From an uncultured Pelagibacteraceae bacterium (GTDB lineage: Bacteria; Pseudomonadota; Alphaproteobacteria; Pelagibacterales; Pelagibacteraceae), in assembly GCA_902598595.1 (NCBI GenBank), contig CACKCD010000006.1, forward strand, positions 1 to 41,332: a DNA stretch of 41,332 bases, in the 5' to 3' direction. The notes beneath the pieces are model-generated. The model was not told where the DNA came from. It saw only the letters and a program-made list of their open reading frames with translations, and made no database searches. Below, piece by piece: positions 16,258-24,419 of the stretch (its first letter is position 1; each line of letters begins with the position of its first letter). A program made the position numbers and the translations under genes.

Positions 16258-19023
16258 TTAATGCGCTTCTCCCCAGTTGTTCCCTGAATTTATACTTACT
16301 TCTAATGGTATAGAAAACATGTGATGATCAGAACTTGAAACAGATACCATTGCATCTTTTATAATTTTCTTAACCGAAGATTCATTTTTCTCTAAACATT
16401 CAAAAATTAATTCATCATGAATTTGAAGTAACATTTTTGCATTCTTCTTTTCTTCAAGAATTTTATCAATTTTAATCATAGCTAATCGAATAATATCTGC
16501 TGCTGATCCTTGAATAGGAGCATTAATCGCAGCTCGCTCCTGAAAACTTCTAACACTGAAATTTTTATCATTAATACCTCTTAAATGTATTCTTCTTCCA
16601 AAAATATTTGTTACGTAACCTTGTTTTCTACAAATTCTAACAGTCGTACTCATATAATCTTTTATTTCGGGAAACTTTTTAAAATAAGCATTGATAAAAT
16701 CTAGTGCCTCTTGATTGGATACTGCAATTTGTTTTGCAAGACCGTATTGTGTAATTCCATAAATTATTCCAAAGTTAATGGCCTTTGCTTTACGTCTATA
16801 ATCCTCCGTAACTCTTTTAATTGGAACATCAAATACCTGACTAGCAGTTAATGCATGTATGTCTAAATTGTTTTTAAAAGCTTTTTTTAATTCTTTTACA
16901 TCGGCCATATCTGCAAGTATTCGCATTTCAATCTGGTTATAATCTGCCGAAATAAGTTTATTATTTTTATCAGCTACAAATGCTTTTCTGATTTCTTTAC
17001 CATCTAAAGTTTTGATAGGAATATTCTGTAAATTAGGATCGCTTGAGGCCAATCTGCCTGTGTTTGTAGCTGCTAATAGGAAAGAAGTATGAACTCTTTT
17101 GGTTTTTTTATTTATATGCTCTTGTAAAGCGTCTGAATATGTGCTCTTTAATTTTGAAACTTGCCTCCATTCTAATATTAAATTAGGAAATTTATGTCCT
17201 GTTAGGGCTAAATCTTCTAAAATTTTAGCACTTGTCGCTAGACTTCCTTTTTTCGTTTTTTTTTGCTTAGCAATTTTCAAGTCATTATAAATAATTTCAC
17301 CTAATTGTTTTGGAGATCCTATATTGAATTTTTTACCAGAAATTTTGTAAATATCTTTTTCAATTTTTATCAAACGCTCTTCAAATTTTTTAGATAGTTT
17401 TTTAAGATAAATATCATCTACCTTAATTCCATTGGTTTCTAGTTTTGATAATATCGCTATCATTGGCTTTTCAAATACTTCATAAATTTTTTCTAGTTTT
17501 TCTTCAGTAACTCTCTGAGATAAGATTTCGTATAACCTTAAAGTAACATCTGCATCTTCTGCTGCATATTCTGTCGCTTTTTTTAAATCAACTTCTGAAA
17601 AATTTAATTGTTTTTTTCCAGTTCCAACAATTTCTTTATAGCTAATCGTTTTATGTCCAAGATGTAGTTCTGCTAAAGTATCCATGTTATGTCGATTATT
17701 TCCTGCGTCTAAAGTATATGATAATAACATTGTATCTTCGACAGGATATAACTTAATCCCGTTATTTTTAAAAATTATGAAATCATATTTTATGTTTTGA
17801 CCAACTTTCTTAATGCTAGGATCCTCTAAAATTATCTTAATTTTTTTTAAAACTATTTCCTTTTTCAAACCTTTTACGCCTTTGTGATCAAGTGGAATGT
17901 AATAAGCTATATTAGGTGCATAGCTTATAGAGATTCCGACCAGACCTGCTTCTTGGGGATTTAATGAGGTAGTCTCAGTATCAACTGAAATTACTGATTT
18001 TTTATCTAATTCTTTTATCAGATCATCTAATTCTTTTTCTTCTAAAATACTTTTGTATGATTTTGTATCTATCTTAGAATTTTTTTTTGAAACGTTATGA
18101 TCTTTAAAGTCATTACTGTTTGGTTCTCCATAAAAACTAATAGCTTGGCTTAGCAATCTATTAAATTCCATTTCTCTTAAAAATTCATAAAGTTTAGCTT
18201 TATCTATATCTTTGATAATAAATTCATTAGGGTCATTCTTAACTGGAACGTCATTTTTTAGAGTAACAAGTTGTTTGCTTAGCATGGCTTTATCTTTATT
18301 TGAAAGAAGCGTTTCTCTTCTCTTATTTTGAGGAATTTCAGATGCTTTGTTTAATAAATTTTCCAAATTTTTATATTTATTTATCAATTCGGCTGCAGTT
18401 TTTATTCCAATGCCAGGCACCCCAGGAATATTGTCTGAGCTGTCTCCTGCCAAAGATTGAACGTCAATCACTTGATTTGGTTTCACTCCAAATTTTTCTA
18501 ACACTTCTTTTTCTCCAATGACCTTGCTCTTCATAGGATCAAAAAGCCTGATCTTATTTGAAACTAATTGCATTAAGTCTTTATCTGAAGATATGACAGT
18601 CACTTTACCTCCAGCTTCTGTAATTTTTTTTGCATAGGTAGCTATCAAATCATCAGCTTCATAATTCAAAAGTTCAATAGATGGTAAATTAAAAGCATCC
18701 ACTGATTTTCTAATATATTCAAATTGGGGAGCTAAATCATCAGGTGCTTCAGCTCTGTTTGCTTTATATTCGCTATAAATATCATTCCTAAAATTTTTTC
18801 TAGCAGAGTCAAAAATAACTGCAAAATGTGTTGGTTTGTGAATTGAATTATCAGACCTAGAGTCTTCCAATAATTTAAAAAGCATGGAGCAAAAACCACT
18901 TACTGCTCCTGTAGGAAGCCCGTCACTTTTTCTAGATAATGGAGGTAAAGCATAATAAGCTCTAAAAATATAACCTGATCCATCTATAAGATAATAATGA
19001 TCTGTTTTTTTTATTGAACTCAT
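16258..19023 (-). CDS. polA: DNA polymerase I
   Basis: Three-domain Pol I of 921 aa for Okazaki fragment processing and repair. The 5' nuclease domain (1-about 290) includes FDSARKNFRNDIYSEYKANR and VISSDKDLMQLV. The 3'-5' exonuclease appears active: Exo I VDTETTSL near residue 346, Exo II VGQNIKYDFII, and Exo III EYAAEDADVTLRLYE. The polymerase part carries motif A (DYNQIEMRILA), motif B (RRKAKAINFGIIYGIT) and motif C (LLQIHDELIFE). Length and domain order are standard. It is upstream of chvI on the same strand and divergent from an ABC transporter gene, with 43 bases between. Confidence 0.97.
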   Translation of the reverse strand: MSSIKKTDHYYLIDGSGYIFRAYYALPPLSRKSDGLPTGAVSGFCSMLFKLLEDSRSDNSIHKPTHFAVIFDSARKNFRNDIYSEYKANRAEAPDDLAPQFEYIRKSVDAFNLPSIELLNYEADDLIATYAKKITEAGGKVTVISSDKDLMQLVSNKIRLFDPMKSKVIGEKEVLEKFGVKPNQVIDVQSLAGDSSDNIPGVPGIGIKTAAELINKYKNLENLLNKASEIPQNKRRETLLSNKDKAMLSKQLVTLKNDVPVKNDPNEFIIKDIDKAKLYEFLREMEFNRLLSQAISFYGEPNSNDFKDHNVSKKNSKIDTKSYKSILEEKELDDLIKELDKKSVISVDTETTSLNPQEAGLVGISISYAPNIAYYIPLDHKGVKGLKKEIVLKKIKIILEDPSIKKVGQNIKYDFIIFKNNGIKLYPVEDTMLLSYTLDAGNNRHNMDTLAELHLGHKTISYKEIVGTGKKQLNFSEVDLKKATEYAAEDADVTLRLYEILSQRVTEEKLEKIYEVFEKPMIAILSKLETNGIKVDDIYLKKLSKKFEERLIKIEKDIYKISGKKFNIGSPKQLGEIIYNDLKIAKQKKTKKGSLATSAKILEDLALTGHKFPNLILEWRQVSKLKSTYSDALQEHINKKTKRVHTSFLLAATNTGRLASSDPNLQNIPIKTLDGKEIRKAFVADKNNKLISADYNQIEMRILADMADVKELKKAFKNNLDIHALTASQVFDVPIKRVTEDYRRKAKAINFGIIYGITQYGLAKQIAVSNQEALDFINAYFKKFPEIKDYMSTTVRICRKQGYVTNIFGRRIHLRGINDKNFSVRSFQERAAINAPIQGSAADIIRLAMIKIDKILEEKKNAKMLLQIHDELIFECLEKNESSVKKIIKDAMVSVSSSDHHMFSIPLEVSINSGNNWGEAH

Positions 19024-19066
19024 ATATATATATTACATTAATTTTTAACCTATATTTAATCAAACT

Positions 19067-19999
19067 ATGAATAAATATGCTTTAACTGTTGAAAATCTTA
19101 CAAAGGTTTACTCGGTTTCTAAAAAGAAAAAAGAAAATAAAGCACTAAATAATTTAAACTTTCAAGTGAAACAGGGAGAAGTATTTGGTTTACTAGGGCC
19201 TAACGGTGCTGGTAAAACAACATTCCTAAGCATCCTTGGCGGGACTGTTTCAAAAACAAAAGGAAAGGTAAATGTTTGGGGTTTTGATCTTGATAAAAAT
19301 CCTAGACAAGTAAAAGCCTCAATTGGGATAGTGCCTCAAGAAATAAATTTAGATGCTTTCTTTAGCCCTAAAAAATTGCTTGAATTACAAGCAGGTCTTT
19401 ACGGCATAACCAAAAAAGATAGAATCACTGACTTAATTTTAAAAATGGTATCATTGGAAGATAAAGCCTATGCATATTCTAGAAGTTTATCAGGTGGAAT
19501 GAAGAGAAGACTACTTATTGCAAAAGCGATGGTTCATCAACCTCCTATCTTAATTTTAGATGAGCCAACGGCTGGGGTAGATGTAGAGTTAAGAAATAAT
19601 CTTTGGAAAAATGTTAAAGATTTAAATAAAGAAGGAGTGACAATTATTTTAACTACCCATTATTTACATGAAGCTCAAGAAATGTGTGATCGAATAGCTA
19701 TAATAAATAAAGGAGATTTAGTAGCTCTTGATACAACTCAAAAACTTTTAGACAGAATTCAAACAAAAAAAATAAATTTTAAAGTAAAAAACATTGATAG
19801 AAATAAAATTTTTAATATGGAAGGGATAAAATTTAAAATCGACTCGGATGAAACTATCTCAGTAACATATGAGAAAAATTCACTAAATGTTGGAGAAATC
19901 ATCAATTATTTAAATAAATCTAATGTAAAAATACTTGATATTATTACAGAAGATGGGGATTTAGAGGATGTATTTGTGCAACTAACAAATAATAGGTAG
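19067..19999 (+). CDS. ABC-2 type transporter ATP-binding protein
   Basis: Cytoplasmic ABC ATPase of 310 aa. Walker A is GPNGAGKTT (about 44-52), the signature is LSGGMKRRL (about 140), Walker B is ILILDEPTAGVD (about 160-171) and the switch histidine is in TTHYLHEAQEM. A C-terminal extension (about 230-310) resembles the regulatory domain of YadG/CcmA-like exporters. It usually works with an ABC-2 membrane permease encoded next door, but no such gene follows; the next gene is bioY, 32 bases downstream. Its partner must be elsewhere, unless the protein serves a different role. Confidence 0.9.
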   Translation: MNKYALTVENLTKVYSVSKKKKENKALNNLNFQVKQGEVFGLLGPNGAGKTTFLSILGGTVSKTKGKVNVWGFDLDKNPRQVKASIGIVPQEINLDAFFSPKKLLELQAGLYGITKKDRITDLILKMVSLEDKAYAYSRSLSGGMKRRLLIAKAMVHQPPILILDEPTAGVDVELRNNLWKNVKDLNKEGVTIILTTHYLHEAQEMCDRIAIINKGDLVALDTTQKLLDRIQTKKINFKVKNIDRNKIFNMEGIKFKIDSDETISVTYEKNSLNVGEIINYLNKSNVKILDIITEDGDLEDVFVQLTNNR

Positions 20000-20031
20000 A
20001 TTTAATTTAAAAAAAAGATAAATATATAGGT

Positions 20032-20583
20032 ATGGAACTTGTTAAAAATTTTACTCAATCAAAATTAATTAAAAATTTATTTATTGCTTTAATTGGATCA
20101 ATTTTGCTTGCCATTTCAGCTAAGATTAAGATTCCTTTTTATCCAGTGCCTATGACAATGCAAACTTTAGTAGTTTTATTAATTGGAATTACATTTGGAT
20201 GGAAGCTTGGAATTGCAACTGTGGCGCTATATTTAATTGAGGGTATAATTGGCCTGCCTGTATTTTCTGGAACTCCTGAAAAAGGAATTGGTCTAACATA
20301 TTTTTTTGGACCAACATTTGGTTATTTAATTGGTTTTTTAGTAGCTGTTTTTTTTGCAGGAAAATTTAATTATAACAATAATTTGATAAAAAATTTTTTA
20401 AAACTAATATTTGCAACAAGTTTTATTTATATTTTAGGAATGCTTTGGCTTGGAGGGTTAATAGGATGGGAAAAACCAATATTTAAACTAGGTGCTCAAC
20501 CTTTTCTTTTAGCAGAATTTTTCAAAATTTTATTAGCAACTTTTGCTATTAATTATATTAAAAAAATTAAAAAAATATTTTAA
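20032..20583 (+). CDS. bioY: Biotin transporter BioY
   Basis: Membrane S-component of 183 aa with about six hydrophobic segments. Family signatures are IPFYPVPMTMQTLVVLLIG near residue 35 and GIIGLPVFSG near 70. BioY captures biotin; it can act with the BioMN energising module or, in some bacteria, alone. No bioM or bioN gene is nearby. The gene upstream encodes an ABC-2 type ATPase that does not resemble BioM in its C-terminal extension. SAR11 bacteria are generally thought to lack full biotin synthesis, so uptake would matter. It meets regA tail to tail with one base between stops. Confidence 0.9.
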   Translation: MELVKNFTQSKLIKNLFIALIGSILLAISAKIKIPFYPVPMTMQTLVVLLIGITFGWKLGIATVALYLIEGIIGLPVFSGTPEKGIGLTYFFGPTFGYLIGFLVAVFFAGKFNYNNNLIKNFLKLIFATSFIYILGMLWLGGLIGWEKPIFKLGAQPFLLAEFFKILLATFAINYIKKIKKIF

Positions 20584-20584
20584 T

Positions 20585-21157
20585 TTATCTTGGAGATCTT
20601 TTTGAAAGTATTCTTTGAAGTGTTCTTCTATGCATTTTAAGTCGTCTAGCTGTTTCTGAAACATTTCGATTACATAATTCAAATACTCTATGAATATGCT
20701 CCCATTTTACTCTATCAGCTGACATAGGGTTTTCAGGTGGTTTTGCTTTTGACTCAGGAGATGCTAACAATGCTGCTTCCACATCGTCTGCATCTACAGG
20801 TTTAGCCATATAATCTATAGCTCCGGCCTTAACAGCTGCTACAGCGGTAGGCAAATTCCCGTATCCGGTTAACATTACAATTCTGCAATCTTTTTTATTA
20901 CTAGATAGTTCTTTCACTACGTCCAATCCATTGCCATCTTCTAACCTCAAATCTATTAAAGCAAAGGCTGGAGGGCTATTTTTTACTATTTGAAGCCCCT
21001 CTGCTACGGTTTTAGCGCCTTTGACTAAAAAACCCTTCTTTTCCATAGCTCTTGCGAGCCTTCCACGCAATGGATCGTCATCATCAAGAATAAGAAGAGA
21101 CTTATCTGAGAAATCAGAGAGTTTTAGTTGTTCTGGATAATTTTTTTGAGCATTCAT
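20585..21157 (-). CDS. regA: Redox response regulator RegA (PrrA/ActR)
   Basis: Response regulator of 190 aa. The receiver domain has the acidic pocket LDDDDPLR at 25-31 and phospho-acceptor Asp69 in FALIDLRLEDGNGLDVV. A short linker leads to the Fis-type helix-turn-helix NVSETARRLKMHRRTLQRILSKRSPR, characteristic of RegA/PrrA/ActR. In other Alphaproteobacteria this system controls respiration, photosystem, carbon and nitrogen genes in response to redox state. Its kinase RegB is on the same strand about 4.3 kb away, with a plus-strand polyamine operon in between, rather than adjacent as is common. Confidence 0.95.
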   Translation of the reverse strand: MNAQKNYPEQLKLSDFSDKSLLILDDDDPLRGRLARAMEKKGFLVKGAKTVAEGLQIVKNSPPAFALIDLRLEDGNGLDVVKELSSNKKDCRIVMLTGYGNLPTAVAAVKAGAIDYMAKPVDADDVEAALLASPESKAKPPENPMSADRVKWEHIHRVFELCNRNVSETARRLKMHRRTLQRILSKRSPR

Positions 21158-21228
21158 ACAACTTAGATATAGTTATTCAGTGCAAGATTACAACAGTCAA
21201 AAATGCTTTTTTTTCTTTACATGAAGTG

Positions 21229-21285
21229 AAAAAAACCTTAAATGCGGACTATTAGGTTTTTTTTATTGAAATTTTTTAAAAACCT
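21229..21285 (+). promoter_or_regulatory. Alternative hairpins in the polyamine operon leader
   Basis: The segment AGGTTTTTTTT (21254-21264) can pair with AAAAAAACCT upstream (21229-21238) or with AAAAACCT downstream (21278-21285), but not with both. The upstream pairing forms a terminator-like stem with a 15-base loop and a run of U; the downstream pairing would break it. This is the layout of an attenuator, but it could instead be a bidirectional terminator or small-RNA end. A weak promoter candidate (TTGAAA at 21266 with TGTAAA or TAAACT near 21290) lies after the first hairpin, so the leader may not be in the mRNA. Confidence 0.4.
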
Positions 21286-21309
21286 TTTGTGTAAACTAAC
21301 GAGGGACAC

Positions 21310-21345
21310 ATGAAATGCGAAAATTTAAAGACGTTAACGAACTAG
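21310..21345 (+). other. 11-codon reading frame overlapping the decarboxylase start
   Basis: An ATG at 21310 lies five bases after the strong Shine-Dalgarno-like GAGG (21301-21304) and opens the short frame MKCENLKTLTN, which ends at TAG 21343-21345. The decarboxylase ATG at 21315 is ten bases from the same site, a poorer distance. Ribosomes may therefore choose between the two starts. It may be chance; no protein evidence is visible. Confidence 0.3.
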
Positions 21346-22493
21346 TTAATGAGCTAAAACCTGATTACCCCGTATATTGTATACGGCCAGAGTCGATTAA
21401 AAAATCAACAAAATTCTTCAAGGATAATTTTCCAGGTAAAGTACTTTATGCTGTTAAAACAAATCCTAATGAAAAAGTTATTAAACAAATTATTTCCAAT
21501 GGGATTGAAGATTTCGACGTAGCTTCACTAAATGAAATCAAATTAATAAAAAAAGTAAAACCTGATGCTAATTTATATTTTATGCACACAATTAAAAGCA
21601 AGGAAAGTATTTCATCTGCTTATTTTGATTATGGAGTTAAAAATTTCGCATTAGACAATAGAGACGAACTTAGAAAAATTCTTGAAGCAACTAATCAAGC
21701 TAAAGATTTAAACTTATATGTAAGAATAGCTATTTCTAATGAGCATGCTGAAATTGATTTATCAAGAAAATTTGGTGCGTTGCCTTCTGAAGCATTAGGT
21801 CTAGTAAGATTATGTAAAGAACATTCAAAAAAACTTGGAATAAGTTTTCATGTTGGCTCGCAATGTATGCATAAAATTTCTTATTCAAAAGGTATTCGGG
21901 AAATAGGAACTATTATTAAAAAAACTAAAATAGTACCTGATATTATAAATGTAGGTGGTGGTTTTCCCTCGATTTATCCAGATCTTAATCCTGAACCAAT
22001 TAGTAACTATCTTGATGAAATCAAAGCGTCTCTTAAAAATTTAAAATTGCCAAAACTACCGAAAATTATTTGTGAGCCTGGTAGAGCCTTAGTTGCTGAA
22101 AGCGGATCTACCATAGTAAAAGTTGTTTTAAGAAAAAAGGATAATTTATATATTAATGATGGTACATATGGCTCTTTATTTGATGCAGGAGTTCCAAACT
22201 TTGTTTTACCAACTAAGATGATTACTAAAGGTAGAATTCATTCTAAAAAATTAACTTCGTTTAGCTTCTTTGGGCCAACTTGTGACAGCTTAGATTTTAT
22301 GAAGGGACCTTTTTTATTACCAAACAATATAAAAGAAGGTGATTACATAGAATTAGGGCAGCTAGGCGCGTATGGACTAACTTTTAGAACAAAATTCAAT
22401 GGTTTCTATTCAAATGAAATTTTCGAATTGAATGATAAGCCTATTATGTCTTTATACGAAGATTCAAGTAAAGTTAATTACTTGGTTGCTTAA
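21315..22493 (+). CDS. Ornithine/lysine decarboxylase-like PLP enzyme
   Basis: Fold-type III PLP decarboxylase of 392 aa, the eukaryotic-type ODC family. Visible residues are the PLP lysine in YAVKTNPNEK (Lys48), HVGSQ (about 179-183), the phosphate-binding GGGFP (about 214), CEPGR (Glu254) and the FGPTCDSLD loop with catalytic Cys323 from the partner subunit. It makes putrescine from ornithine or cadaverine from lysine; the two cannot be separated by eye. DapDC (LysA) is less likely because of the GPTCDSLD loop and the context. It starts a four-gene polyamine operon; its last base is the first base of the next gene's ATG. Confidence 0.88.
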   Translation: MRKFKDVNELVNELKPDYPVYCIRPESIKKSTKFFKDNFPGKVLYAVKTNPNEKVIKQIISNGIEDFDVASLNEIKLIKKVKPDANLYFMHTIKSKESISSAYFDYGVKNFALDNRDELRKILEATNQAKDLNLYVRIAISNEHAEIDLSRKFGALPSEALGLVRLCKEHSKKLGISFHVGSQCMHKISYSKGIREIGTIIKKTKIVPDIINVGGGFPSIYPDLNPEPISNYLDEIKASLKNLKLPKLPKIICEPGRALVAESGSTIVKVVLRKKDNLYINDGTYGSLFDAGVPNFVLPTKMITKGRIHSKKLTSFSFFGPTCDSLDFMKGPFLLPNNIKEGDYIELGQLGAYGLTFRTKFNGFYSNEIFELNDKPIMSLYEDSSKVNYLVA

Positions 22494-23539
22494 TGACAAA
22501 AAAAAATGGTCCTAACATCGGACACAATAAAAAATCATTTTTAAATAATCCTGTAGAACATATTGATATTACCTCTTTTGACGCTCGAAAGATAATTGAA
22601 GGTATGAGCAAAATGTCATTTACTTCTAGAGACACCGCAAAAGCAGCAAAAATTTATAATGAAATGATATCGGATAAGAACTGTTCTATTTTTTTAACTC
22701 TTGCTGGCTCAACTTCAGCTGGTGGTTGTATGAAACTCTATTCTGATTTAGTTAAATATAACATGGTTGATGCTATAGTGGCTACAGGAGCCTCTATAAT
22801 AGACATGGATTTCTTTGAGGCATTGGGGTTCAAACATTATCAAGGATCTCAATTTCAAGACGATACAGAGCTTAGAAAGAACTATATTGATAGAATTTAT
22901 GACACATATATTGATGAAGAAGAGCTTCAAGACTGTGATCGGACTATTTGTGATATTGCTAATTCATTAGATCCTAAGGCTTACACATCAAGAGAGTTTA
23001 TTAAAGAATTAGGTAAATTTCTGAAAGATAATGCAAAAAAAAAGGGGTCTCTAATAGAAACTGCCTATGAAAATAATGTTCCTATCTTTTGTCCAGCATT
23101 TACGGATAGTTCTGCAGGTTTTGGATTAGTTATGCATCAGGAACAAAATCCAAAAAAACATATTACAATCGACTCTATTAGGGAAATGAGGGAGTTAACT
23201 GAAATCAAGATTAAATCTAAACAATCAGGGTTAATAATGATAGGTGGAGGAGTTCCTAAAAATTTTATTCAGGATACAGTTGTGTGCGCAGACCTTTTAG
23301 GCAAGAAAGTCGATATGCATAAATATGCTATACAAATTACTGTGGCAGATACGAGAGATGGCGCTTGCAGTAGTTCAACTTTAAAGGAAGCGAGTTCATG
23401 GGGTAAAGTAGATATTGCAAAAGAGCAAATGGTTTTTGCTGAAGCTACAAGTGTTCTTCCTTTAATTGCTAGCGACGCATATCACAGAAAAAATTGGAAA
23501 AATAGAGAAAAAAGAAATTTTCAAAAAATCTTTAAATAA
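22493..23539 (+). CDS. Deoxyhypusine-synthase-like protein
   Basis: NAD-dependent enzyme of the deoxyhypusine synthase family, 348 aa. Family features are FLTLAGSTSAGGCMKLYSDLV (about 67-87), DAIVATGASIIDMDFFEALG, IGGGVPKNF (about 250-258), ITVADTRDGACSSS and the SWGK motif whose lysine (about 305) forms the covalent aminobutyl intermediate in eukaryotic DHS. Bacteria have no eIF5A, so the product here is probably a polyamine such as homospermidine rather than deoxyhypusine; this is inference. Its place between an ornithine decarboxylase-like gene and aguB/aguA supports a role in making a longer polyamine. The ATG overlaps the previous stop. Confidence 0.85.
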   Translation: MTKKNGPNIGHNKKSFLNNPVEHIDITSFDARKIIEGMSKMSFTSRDTAKAAKIYNEMISDKNCSIFLTLAGSTSAGGCMKLYSDLVKYNMVDAIVATGASIIDMDFFEALGFKHYQGSQFQDDTELRKNYIDRIYDTYIDEEELQDCDRTICDIANSLDPKAYTSREFIKELGKFLKDNAKKKGSLIETAYENNVPIFCPAFTDSSAGFGLVMHQEQNPKKHITIDSIREMRELTEIKIKSKQSGLIMIGGGVPKNFIQDTVVCADLLGKKVDMHKYAIQITVADTRDGACSSSTLKEASSWGKVDIAKEQMVFAEATSVLPLIASDAYHRKNWKNREKRNFQKIFK

Positions 23540-23543
23540 TATT

Positions 23544-24419
23544 ATGAGTAAGATTAGATTAGCTTTAATACAGATGAAGATGTCATCTGAAAAAAAGAAA
23601 AATATTGAAAATGCTGTTTCAAAAATTTATAAAGCCAAAAAAAAAGGTGCAGATATTATTTGTTTGCCTGAATTGTTCTTAACAAATTATTTTTGCCAAA
23701 CTGAAAAGCATTCTAATTTTAATTTAGCAGAAAAGATTCCAGGTCCAACGACCGATATCTTTTCTTATCTTGCTAAAAAACTTAAAATAATTTTGCTTTT
23801 ATCACTATTTGAAAAAAGAACTTCAGGTATCTACCATAATACTTGCGTAATAATCGACGAGAAAGGGAAAATTAAAGGCAAATACAGAAAAATGCATATA
23901 CCGGATGATCCTCAATATTATGAAAAATTTTATTTTACACCAGGAGATCTTGGTTTTAGATCTTTTAAAACATCAAAAGGTAATTTAGGGACTTTAATTT
24001 GCTGGGATCAGTGGTTTCCAGAAGCAGCAAGACTTACTGCTATGAAAGGGGCAGAAATAATTTTTTATCCAACTGCAATAGGATGGCATCCAAAAGAAAA
24101 AAAGAAGTTTGGAAAAAGTCAATTAAATTCTTGGTTATCAATACAAAGAGCACATGCTATTGCAAATGGTGTTTTTGTTGCAGCAATTAATAGAACAGGG
24201 ATAGAAAAACAAGGCTCAAAAAAATTAGAATTTTGGGGTAACAGCGTAATATTTGATCCAAGTGGAAATATTATAAAAAAGGCAAAATTTACTGAACAAA
24301 TACTTATTTGTGATATTGATTATAAAAAAATAGAAACAGTAAGAAGACATTGGCCTTTTTTTAGAGATAGAAGAATAGAGTATTACAAAGACATACTAAA
24401 AAATCCAATAGATGGTTAG
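23544..24419 (+). CDS. aguB: N-carbamoylputrescine amidohydrolase
   Basis: Nitrilase-superfamily enzyme of 291 aa. The Glu-Lys-Cys triad is visible: Glu43 in CLPELFLTNYFC, Lys116 in GKYRKMHIPDDPQYYEKFYF, and Cys153 in LICWDQWFPEAAR. The HIPDDP and ATAIGWHP-like (PTAIGWHPKE) segments are typical of AguB. It converts N-carbamoylputrescine to putrescine, CO2 and ammonia. The ORF track start at 23466 adds 26 residues that overlap the upstream gene; the ATG at 23544 (MSKIRLALIQ) matches the family start and follows the previous stop by four bases. It overlaps aguA by eight bases, giving coupled translation. Confidence 0.92.
   Translation: MSKIRLALIQMKMSSEKKKNIENAVSKIYKAKKKGADIICLPELFLTNYFCQTEKHSNFNLAEKIPGPTTDIFSYLAKKLKIILLLSLFEKRTSGIYHNTCVIIDEKGKIKGKYRKMHIPDDPQYYEKFYFTPGDLGFRSFKTSKGNLGTLICWDQWFPEAARLTAMKGAEIIFYPTAIGWHPKEKKKFGKSQLNSWLSIQRAHAIANGVFVAAINRTGIEKQGSKKLEFWGNSVIFDPSGNIIKKAKFTEQILICDIDYKKIETVRRHWPFFRDRRIEYYKDILKNPIDG

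Noticed and set aside
21158-21314. Possible speF-type or other known riboswitch before the decarboxylase
   Set aside because: The region is too short for the speF element and I could not match a known consensus; only the alternative pairing is reported.
23466-23543. 26-residue extension of aguB
   Set aside because: It overlaps the preceding gene; MSKIRLALIQ at 23544 matches the nitrilase-family start.
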